Below, one piece after another: positions 5,482-11,273 of a DNA stretch of 11,273 nucleotides. The stretch is from positions 1-11,273 of the forward strand of contig CALGBJ010000097.1 of the NCBI GenBank assembly GCA_937877385.1, in the 5' to 3' direction. A model generated the notes under the pieces. It was given only the letters and a program-made list of their open reading frames with translations, searched no databases and was not told the origin of the DNA. The stretch is from an uncultured bacterium (GTDB taxonomy: Bacteria; Patescibacteriota; Minisyncoccia; UBA6257; JAGGUH01). Position numbers and translations under genes: made by a program. The first letter of the stretch is position 1, and each line of letters opens with the position of its first letter.

Positions 5482-6618
5482 ATGGCTGTTTTAGTTTTTA
5501 TAATTTTTTTAGCTTTACTTATTTTAGCCCATGAGTTTGGCCATTTTTTGGCTGCTAAAAAAAGCGGCGTAAGAGTGGAAGAATTTGGCATTGGTTATCC
5601 TCCTCGCTTATTCGGTTTTTATCAAGAAGAAGGAAAGAAGAAATTTGTTTTAGGCCAGAAAAAAGTTAAGAGCGATTCAACAATTTATTCTTTTAATCTT
5701 CTACCTTTTGGCGGTTTTGTGAAAATTTTTGGTTTAGACAGTCAAGAAAGAAAAAAAGAAAAAGGCAGTTTTTTTGATGTTTCTTTTTCTAGAAGAGCAA
5801 TTATCCTTTTAGCTGGGGTTTTGGCGAATTTTTTGATTGCCTGGTTGTTTCTGGCTTTAGCTTATAATCTTGGCAAACCAATTATTGCTTCCCAAGGAGT
5901 TTCTCCTGTTTACCTGAAAGATGTCAAGCCAAGAATTACTCAGGTTTTCCCTCGCTCTCCAGCGGCTGAAGCTGGTTTAAAAATGGGAGATATTATTTTA
6001 GCAATTAAATTGCCTGAAAAGAAAAATTGGCTAAAAATTGAGAAATCTCAGGACTTAATAACTTTTTTAAAAGAGAATGAGACAGAAAAGGTTCAACTTA
6101 AAATAAAAAGAAAAGAGGAGATTTTAGAGAAGTCAGTTTTAGTTAGAGAAAATCCTCCAGAGAATCAGGGACCAATGGGGATTGCTTTGGCTGATGTTGG
6201 TTTAGAAAAATTGCCTTTTCTTTTGTCTTTTTGGCAAGCGGCTAAAGATATTTTTTATTTTACTCTTTTAATAGGCAAAACTATTAACCAATTAGTTAAA
6301 ATTCTTTTTTCTCAAGGAAAAATTATTGAAGGTGTAGTTGGTCCAGTTGGTATTGTTATTTTTGGCGCTCAATTTGCTAAAGCCAGTTTCGCCTATCTTC
6401 TTTCTTTTATTGGTTTGCTTTCTTTAAATTTGGCTATTTTAAATTTACTTCCTTTTCCAGCTTTAGATGGCGGTCGATTGCTTTTTCTTTTTATTGAAAA
6501 AATAAGGAGAAAACCAATCCCTTTAAAAGTGGAGAATGTTATTAATTCTCTTGGTTTTCTTTTGTTGATTATTTTGATGATTTTAATTACCTTTAGAGAT
6601 ATTAAAATTTTCTTTTAA
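5482..6618 (+). CDS. rseP: RseP/RasP-like site-2 zinc metalloprotease (M50)
   Basis: A 378-aa intramembrane metalloprotease of the M50B family, which cleaves membrane-spanning substrates such as anti-sigma factors and remnant signal peptides. The first helix holds the zinc motif HEFGH (17-21, ligands H17 and H21, catalytic E18). The third ligand is D329 in NLLPFPALDGG (321-331). Other landmarks are NLLPFGGFV (72-80), a helix with AGVLANF (111-117), and one PDZ domain at about 150-225 (RSPAAEAGLKMGD, 158-170). GPVGI (287-291) and a last helix (about 355-372) follow. One PDZ domain, as in RasP, contrasts with two in E. coli RseP. It lies 8 bp upstream of the clamp-loader gene. No sigma/anti-sigma pair is visible, so the substrate is unknown. 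Confidence 0.95.
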   Translation: MAVLVFIIFLALLILAHEFGHFLAAKKSGVRVEEFGIGYPPRLFGFYQEEGKKKFVLGQKKVKSDSTIYSFNLLPFGGFVKIFGLDSQERKKEKGSFFDVSFSRRAIILLAGVLANFLIAWLFLALAYNLGKPIIASQGVSPVYLKDVKPRITQVFPRSPAAEAGLKMGDIILAIKLPEKKNWLKIEKSQDLITFLKENETEKVQLKIKRKEEILEKSVLVRENPPENQGPMGIALADVGLEKLPFLLSFWQAAKDIFYFTLLIGKTINQLVKILFSQGKIIEGVVGPVGIVIFGAQFAKASFAYLLSFIGLLSLNLAILNLLPFPALDGGRLLFLFIEKIRRKPIPLKVENVINSLGFLLLIILMILITFRDIKIFF

Positions 6619-6626
6619 ATTTCTAA

Positions 6627-7508
6627 ATGAAAATTTATGGCCATCAAAAAATAATTGATTATTTTGAAAAGGTTATTGAAAACAATAGCCTTTCTCCGAG
6701 TTATCTTTTTAGCGGCCAAGAAGGCATTGGTAAATTTAGTTTAGCAGTTTTTTTGTCTGAAAGAATCGCTGGCAAAAGTGATATTCTTTGTCTCTGCCAA
6801 GAGAGCGAGTTTAAAAAGAGATTGAAAGTCCCTCAAATTAATTTTTCTCATTCATTGAAAATAGAAGAAATCAGAAGGGTGATAAATTTTGTCAATTATT
6901 CTTCTTTAGGCAGAAGAAAGGCGATAATTTTAGACGATTTTCATTTAGCCACCAATGAAAGCCAGAATGCTTTTTTAAAAACTTTGGAGGAAAGCAGAAA
7001 AGAGGTAATATTTTTTCTTATTTCCTGCCAAAAAGAAAAAATTTTGCCAACAATTATTTCTCGAGTTCAAGCAATAAATTTTTTTCCTTTAAAAGACGAG
7101 GAAATAAGGAATTTTTTGATTGAAAAATTGTCTTTTGATAAAGAGAAAAGTCAGAAAATTGCTTTTTATTCTTTTGGCAGGATTTCTCGGGCTTTGAGAA
7201 TAGCCAAAAACTTTTCTTTATGGCAGAAAAAAAGGAAAGAGTTTTTAATGGCTTTTAGTCCCAAAATTAAGGAGAGGTTTTCTCTTTTGGAAAAATTAGA
7301 AAAGGAGGAGAATTGGCAGGAATTCCTTGAAGAGATTTTTTTCTTTTTATCTCTTTACTTTAAAAAACATTTAGAGAGGAAGACCGCTTTGCTTTTGAAG
7401 AAGTTTTTGACTTTTCAATACCTCCTTAATTCTTATAATTTAAACAAGAAATGGCAAATGGAATATTTTATTCTTTCATTGCCAGCCATAAGTAATTTTT
7501 ATGATTGA
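6627..7508 (+). CDS. holB: DNA polymerase III delta'-like clamp-loader subunit
   Basis: A 293-aa AAA+ protein of the clamp-loader family, most likely delta', which helps load the sliding clamp during replication. It opens with MKIYGHQKII and has a P-loop-like SGQEGIGK (29-36) in which the usual Ser/Thr after Lys is Phe37. A Walker-B-like ILDDFHLATNESQNAFLKTLEE segment follows (101-122), then a variant of the SRC arginine-finger motif, ISRVQ (144-148, Arg146). The four-cysteine zinc module of gamma/tau is reduced to C55 and C57 in a shortened loop, and no tau-like C-terminal region is present. Both points favour delta' over DnaX, and the altered P-loop fits a subunit that need not hydrolyse ATP. 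Its last 8 nt overlap the transketolase gene. Confidence 0.85.
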   Translation: MKIYGHQKIIDYFEKVIENNSLSPSYLFSGQEGIGKFSLAVFLSERIAGKSDILCLCQESEFKKRLKVPQINFSHSLKIEEIRRVINFVNYSSLGRRKAIILDDFHLATNESQNAFLKTLEESRKEVIFFLISCQKEKILPTIISRVQAINFFPLKDEEIRNFLIEKLSFDKEKSQKIAFYSFGRISRALRIAKNFSLWQKKRKEFLMAFSPKIKERFSLLEKLEKEENWQEFLEEIFFFLSLYFKKHLERKTALLLKKFLTFQYLLNSYNLNKKWQMEYFILSLPAISNFYD

Positions 7509-8490
7509 AAAAGAAGAGTTCCTAAAAAAAAGAAAAAAAGAATCGATGAGAGATGCTTTTGGCCAGACCCTTTTTGATCTTATGAAAAAAGATGAGAGGA
7601 TTGTTGTTTTAACGGCTGATTTGGCACCTTCTTTAAGGATAGAGAAAATTAGAGAAGAATTTCCCGAGAGATTTATTGAAGTAGGCGTGGCTGAGCAGAA
7701 TATGGCTGGTGTGGCTGCTGGCTTGGCAATGGCTGGTAAAATTCCTTTTATTTGTTCTTTTTCATGTTTTTCACCGAGCAGGAATTGGGAGCAAATCAGG
7801 ACAGAAATTGCTTATAATAACTTGCCGGTGAAAATTATTGGCTCGCATAGTGGATTAATAACTGGCAAGGATGGTTTTTCTCATCAGTCTTTGGAGGATA
7901 TTGCTTTGATGCAAGTTTTGCCGAATATGGTTGTTGTTAGTCCTCTTGATGCTTTGGAGACAAAGAGGGCAGTTGAAGAAATTATTAAAATAGAGAAACC
8001 TGTTTACTTGCGCTTGGTTAGACCGCCGGTTTTAGTTTTGTCTTCAGAAAACGATTCTTTTGAAATTGGCAAGGGTAAAATTCTTTGGCAGTCAGAGGAC
8101 TTTGAAAAAAAAGAGAAAAAGAGAAAAAGAGTGGCTATTTTTGGCTATGGGCCCTTGCTTTCTCAAGGACTTTTAGCCGCTTTTGATTTAGTTGAGAGGG
8201 ATTTTTCTTGTCGAGTAATTAGTTTATCAACTATCAAACCAATAGATGAGGAGATTGTTTTAGAAACAGCCAGGGGGGTTTGTCAGATAGTTGTTTTAGA
8301 AGAGCATCAAAAAATTGGCGGTTTGGGGGCGACTATTGCTCAAATTCTTTCAGAAAGGTTGCCTTTGCCAATAAAGTTTGTGGCTGTTGAGGATAAATTT
8401 GGTCAAAGCGGCGAGCCAGAGGAACTTTTATCTTTTTATCGTTTGACAAAAAAAGATATTCTTGAGAAGATATTGAATGATGATGACTGA
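7501..8490 (+). CDS. transketolase C-terminal half (pyrimidine-binding plus C-terminal domain)
   Basis: This 329-aa protein matches the C-terminal subunit of split transketolases: the thiamine-diphosphate pyrimidine-binding domain plus the transketolase C-terminal domain. Key motifs are MRDAFGQTL (16-24), VVLTADLAPS (35-44), EVGVAEQNM (60-68, with E65 as the glutamate expected to activate the cofactor), GKDGFSHQSLEDIA (122-135), PLDALE (148-153) and a C-terminal domain from about 205. It needs an N-terminal partner carrying the diphosphate-binding GDG motif, which is usually adjacent but is absent here. The chosen ATG overlaps holB by 8 nt; Met16 at 7546 is a possible alternative start. The 3' end overlaps prfB. 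A 1-deoxyxylulose-5-phosphate synthase or dehydrogenase E1-beta role is less likely, because the motifs are transketolase-like. Confidence 0.88.
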   Translation: MIEKEEFLKKRKKESMRDAFGQTLFDLMKKDERIVVLTADLAPSLRIEKIREEFPERFIEVGVAEQNMAGVAAGLAMAGKIPFICSFSCFSPSRNWEQIRTEIAYNNLPVKIIGSHSGLITGKDGFSHQSLEDIALMQVLPNMVVVSPLDALETKRAVEEIIKIEKPVYLRLVRPPVLVLSSENDSFEIGKGKILWQSEDFEKKEKKRKRVAIFGYGPLLSQGLLAAFDLVERDFSCRVISLSTIKPIDEEIVLETARGVCQIVVLEEHQKIGGLGATIAQILSERLPLPIKFVAVEDKFGQSGEPEELLSFYRLTKKDILEKILNDDD

Positions 8491-9559
8491 AGAAGAAATA
8501 AAAAAAGAAGCGGAGGCCTTAAAAGAGGAGGTTTCTAGAATAAAGAAAAGTTCTTCTTTAGAAGAAAAAAAAGAGAGATTGAATTCTTTAATTAAAGAAA
8601 TTAGTCAACCAGAGATTTGGCAGAAAGAAAAAGAGAGAGCTGAGAAATTGACTAAAGAAGTTGGTGAATTAGAAAAAGAAATCAAAGAAATTTCTGAGAT
8701 CGAAGAGCTCTGGCAGGAAATAAAAGAGGCAATCGAGAAAGACAAAGAAAATCAAGAGATAGAAAGAAAAATCGAGGTCTTGAAAAATAAAATTAGGGAA
8801 TATAACTTTTCCTTTCGTTTTCAAGGAAAGTATGATAAAGGTCCGGCAATCGTGACTATTATTGCTGGCGCTGGCGGAGATGATGCCAGAGATTGGGTGG
8901 CTATTTTGTTTGAAATCTACAGGAAATATGCCAAGAAGAAGGGTTGGCAATTGAAATTAATCAAAGCAGACAGAAAAGGATATTTCCCTCAGACAGGTAG
9001 AGATCTTTTGGATGATATTACTTTTAAGATTGAAGGTGATTATGCTTATGGTTTTTTAAAAAGCGAAACCGGTGTTCACCGTTTAGTTAGAATTTCACCT
9101 TTTTCAGCCAAAAAATTGCGCCACACTTCTTTTGCCTATGTTCAAGTTTTGCCTGTCCTTAAGGAGGAAAAAATAAAAATTAAACCAGATGATTTAAGGG
9201 TTGAATTTTTCCGTTCTTCTGGTCCTGGAGGTCAAAACGTTAACAAAGTGGAAACCGGCGTTCGTTTAGTCCATCAACCGACAGGAATAATTAGCGAGTG
9301 CCAGACAGAAAGATCTCAAGTTAGAAACAGAGAAATTGCTTTACAGATTCTTCAGTCAAGGCTATATTTTCTTTTAAAAGAGAGACGGAAGAAAGAATTG
9401 GAAGAGTTAAAAGGAGAGAAGGTGAGAATTGAGTGGGGGCATCAAATTCGCTCTTATATTTTTCAGCCATATAAATTAGTTAAAGACCATCGAACAAAAA
9501 TTGAAACTAACGATTTAGATTCAGTTTTGGAAGGTGATTTGGACATTTTTCTTTCTTAA
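8477..9559 (+). CDS. prfB: peptide chain release factor 2
   Basis: RF2 ends translation at UGA and UAA. The 360-aa product starts with a K/E-rich helical domain (about 1-110). The stop-codon recognition tripeptide SPF (207-209), in VHRLVRISPFSAKKLRHTSF, identifies RF2 rather than RF1, and the catalytic GGQ is at 251-253. The frame is continuous: there is no CTTTGAC programmed-frameshift site near codon 26, so the classical RF2 autoregulation is absent. The start is one of three consecutive ATGs (8477, 8480, 8483); GAGAAG at 8464-8469 is a weak ribosome site best spaced for the first. The start region overlaps the transketolase gene, whose TGA stop (8488-8490) lies inside prfB. ftsE follows after 11 bp, a common bacterial order. 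Confidence 0.97.
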   Translation: MMMTEEEIKKEAEALKEEVSRIKKSSSLEEKKERLNSLIKEISQPEIWQKEKERAEKLTKEVGELEKEIKEISEIEELWQEIKEAIEKDKENQEIERKIEVLKNKIREYNFSFRFQGKYDKGPAIVTIIAGAGGDDARDWVAILFEIYRKYAKKKGWQLKLIKADRKGYFPQTGRDLLDDITFKIEGDYAYGFLKSETGVHRLVRISPFSAKKLRHTSFAYVQVLPVLKEEKIKIKPDDLRVEFFRSSGPGGQNVNKVETGVRLVHQPTGIISECQTERSQVRNREIALQILQSRLYFLLKERRKKELEELKGEKVRIEWGHQIRSYIFQPYKLVKDHRTKIETNDLDSVLEGDLDIFLS

Positions 9560-9570
9560 TTTAAAGAAAT

Positions 9571-10260
9571 ATGATTTTATTTAAAGAAGTTAGTAAGGTT
9601 TATAAAATTAATGACAAAGAGATATTTGCTTTGAGGGATGTTAATTTAGAAATCAAGAAAAGCGAATTTGTTTCTTTGGTTGGCAAATCAGGGGCTGGCA
9701 AGACCACTTTGCTTAACTTGTTGATTGGCCAAGAGAGGCCTGATAGAGGAAGAATTTTTTTTGAAGAGGTAGATATTACCAAAATTCCTTCCCGGAAGCT
9801 TTTTCTTTTAAGACAAAAAATAGGAATGGTTTTTCAGGATTTTCGTCTTTTAGCCAATAAGACCGCCAGCGAGAACATTGCTTTTGCTTTAGAAGTGGCC
9901 GGGTTTCCTCAAAGGGAAGTTAAAAAACTTGTTGAGCAATTGTTGATTTTAGTTGGCATGAAAGAAAAAGCAGATAATTTTCCTTTTGAACTTTCTGGTG
10001 GAGAGAAGCAAAGGATAGCCATTGCTCGAGCTCTAGTTAGACAACCAGATTTGATTATTGCTGACGAACCGACTGGCAATCTTGATCCAATTAATAGCTG
10101 GGAGATAATCAATCTTCTTTTGAAAATTAATGAATTGGGAACGACTGTTATTTTAGCCACTCATGACAAAGAAGTGGTCAATAAGGTTAAAAAGAGAGTC
10201 GTCATTTTAGAAGACGGAATGATCATTAAAGACGACAAAGAAGGTCGGTATATCCTTTGA
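9571..10260 (+). CDS. ftsE: cell division ATP-binding protein FtsE
   Basis: FtsE is the cytoplasmic ATPase of the FtsEX complex, which couples ATP hydrolysis to activation of peptidoglycan hydrolases during division. The 229-aa product has all ABC signatures: Walker [10 protein letters not shown] (38-46), Q-loop FQD (88-90), signature LSGGEKQ (141-147), Walker B LIIADEP (161-167) and the H-loop histidine (H198). The FtsE-type segments [17 protein letters not shown] (89-105) and DEPTGNLDP (165-173) separate it from generic transporter ATPases, and ftsX directly downstream (11 bp) confirms it. There is no Shine-Dalgarno sequence before the ATG. It ends in TGA. Confidence 0.96.
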   Translation: MILFKEVSKVYKINDKEIFALRDVNLEIKKSEFVSLVGKSGAGKTTLLNLLIGQERPDRGRIFFEEVDITKIPSRKLFLLRQKIGMVFQDFRLLANKTASENIAFALEVAGFPQREVKKLVEQLLILVGMKEKADNFPFELSGGEKQRIAIARALVRQPDLIIADEPTGNLDPINSWEIINLLLKINELGTTVILATHDKEVVNKVKKRVVILEDGMIIKDDKEGRYIL

Positions 10261-10271
10261 TATAAAAATTT

Positions 10272-11180
10272 ATGTTTATTTTTCTTTCTCGAGTAATCAA
10301 ATATGGCTGGCAAAATTTCTGGCGAAACAAGTGGGTTTCTTGCGTGGCCATTATCATTTTGACTTTTACTTTGCTAATTTTTAGCTTGATATATTTTTCT
10401 TCGGTTTTTGCCAATCAAACCCTAACTTTTTTGAAAAATAAAATTGATATTAGTGTTTATTTTAAAAAAGATACACCCGAAGAAGAGATTTTAAAAATTA
10501 AGGAAAGTTTGGAAACTCTTTCTGAGGTTAAAGAGGTTAAATATATTTCGGCTGCTCAAGCGCTTTTAAGTTTTAAAGAAAAACATAAGGAAAATAAAAC
10601 AATTATGGCTGCTTTAGCCGAATTAAAAGATAATCCTTTAAAGCCGTCTTTGGAGATTAAAGCCAAAGACCCCAAATATTATTCAGAGATTGCTTCTTCT
10701 TTAAAGAACAAAGAATTCAATAAGTATATTGATAAAATCACTTATTTTCAAAACAAATTAGTTATTGAGCGTTTTATTAAAATAATTAATTTTTCTAAAA
10801 AAATTGGCTTTCTTTGTGCCTTCATTCTTCTTTTCATTGCTTGTGCAGTAACTTTTAATACTATTCTTTTAGTTATCTATTCGGCTAGAGAAGAAATTGC
10901 TACTATGCGTTTAGTTGGCGCTTCCAATAGTTTTATCAGTTATCCTTTTATTTTTACTGGCGCTTTTTATGGTTTTTTTGCTTCGTTGGTTGCCTTTCTT
11001 TTTGATTTTCTTTTGATTCAATTAGTTTCTTCTTATGTTTTTTACTTTATCCCTTCGGTTGATTTGAGCCAGTTTTTTCTTGATCATTTGTTGTTAATTT
11101 TTCTTTCTTTGATTGCTGGTGGCGTTTTTCTTGGTAGTTTTTCTAGTTATTTGGCCACCAAGAGATATTTGAATGTTTAG
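10272..11180 (+). CDS. ftsX: cell division membrane protein FtsX
   Basis: FtsX is the membrane partner of FtsE and passes the conformational signal to a murein-hydrolase system outside the cell. The 302-aa product shows the family topology: a cytoplasmic N-terminus, helix 1 (about 22-44), an external domain (about 45-172) containing YISAAQALLSFK (91-102) and NPLKPSLEIK (121-130), and three C-terminal helices (about 178-203, 226-256 and 272-295). The conserved cytoplasmic loop EEIATMRLVGASNSFI is at 207-222. Length is normal. No hydrolase or adaptor gene follows within the 93 bp left in the window. Confidence 0.96.
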   Translation: MFIFLSRVIKYGWQNFWRNKWVSCVAIIILTFTLLIFSLIYFSSVFANQTLTFLKNKIDISVYFKKDTPEEEILKIKESLETLSEVKEVKYISAAQALLSFKEKHKENKTIMAALAELKDNPLKPSLEIKAKDPKYYSEIASSLKNKEFNKYIDKITYFQNKLVIERFIKIINFSKKIGFLCAFILLFIACAVTFNTILLVIYSAREEIATMRLVGASNSFISYPFIFTGAFYGFFASLVAFLFDFLLIQLVSSYVFYFIPSVDLSQFFLDHLLLIFLSLIAGGVFLGSFSSYLATKRYLNV

Positions 11181-11228
11181 GAAGCCAGTTTGGTAAAGAG
11201 GTTAGGAAGTTGGCATTATTGCGTTTTA

Positions 11229-11273
11229 AAATCTCAAATCTCAAAACCTTTCAATCTAAAATCTTAAATCTAA
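11229..11273. repeat. second heptamer array (AAATCTN units), cut by the window end
   Basis: Downstream of ftsX the sequence turns into degenerate 7-bp units: AAATCTC twice (11229-11242), AAAACCT, a 2-nt slip, CAATCTA, AAATCTT and AAATCTA, then it reaches the window edge. The period equals that of the array before the GGDEF gene but the unit is unrelated. In the preceding 11184-11214 a loose 8-bp stem with two G-U pairs (GCCAGTTT with AAGTTGGC) could be a weak ftsX terminator. No gene is visible in 11181-11273. Confidence 0.6.

Noticed and set aside
8540..8580. CTTTAGA string near prfB codon 28 as a relic frameshift site.
   Set aside because: It is in a frame that would not lead into the prfB frame after a +1 shift, and the prfB frame is open upstream to the ATGs.
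7501..10260. UGA read as glycine, as in some CPR lineages.
   Set aside because: TGA ends the GGDEF gene, holB, the transketolase half and ftsE at the normal protein length, no in-frame TGA interrupts a conserved protein, and RF2 is encoded.

Overview
The window looks like a chromosomal housekeeping segment from an AT-rich bacterium with a compact genome. It most resembles a Candidate Phyla Radiation (Patescibacteria, Parcubacteria-like) organism. This is an inference from several traits: very short or overlapping gene junctions, K/E/F/L-rich proteins, hardly any Shine-Dalgarno sequences, a tRNA gene without an encoded CCA end, a stand-alone C-terminal transketolase half, and an archaeal-like Agl23-type membrane glycosyltransferase. 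TGA ends at least four genes and a full release factor 2 gene is present, so the code is standard and this is not a UGA=Gly lineage such as Gracilibacteria or Absconditabacteria.

Left half, leftward transcription: a truncated tRNA (anticodon CGC, probably Ala) sits at the edge, followed by a short patch of tandem and inverted repeats. Then comes a tightly packed minus-strand operon whose transcription order is GGDEF cyclase - gatB - rmuC - tsaE. The junctions are ATGA, TAATG and direct abutment. Upstream of the cyclase lies an array of degenerate 7-bp repeats, a perfect 12-bp hairpin, and a complete tRNA-Arg(TCG), also on the minus strand.

Right half, rightward transcription: from a divergent intergenic region with a good sigma70-type promoter run an Agl23-type GT-C glycosyltransferase, an RseP-like site-2 protease, a DNA polymerase III delta'-like clamp-loader subunit, a transketolase C-terminal half, prfB (RF2), ftsE and ftsX. 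From the protease onward the genes overlap or are about 10 bp apart. The prfB-ftsE-ftsX order is a well-known bacterial synteny. The window ends in a second, different 7-bp repeat array.

Functionally the genes cover translation (tRNAs, GatB, TsaE for the t6A tRNA modification, RF2), replication and repair (delta', RmuC), envelope and division (FtsEX, RseP, Agl23-type transferase), carbon metabolism (transketolase half) and signalling (GGDEF). I see no mobile element, CRISPR array, toxin-antitoxin or defence system. The least explained features are the heptamer arrays, one of them forming the leader of the diguanylate cyclase operon; the cyclase itself; the divergent intergenic region with a 10-bp inverted repeat; and the orphan transketolase half overlapping the RF2 start.
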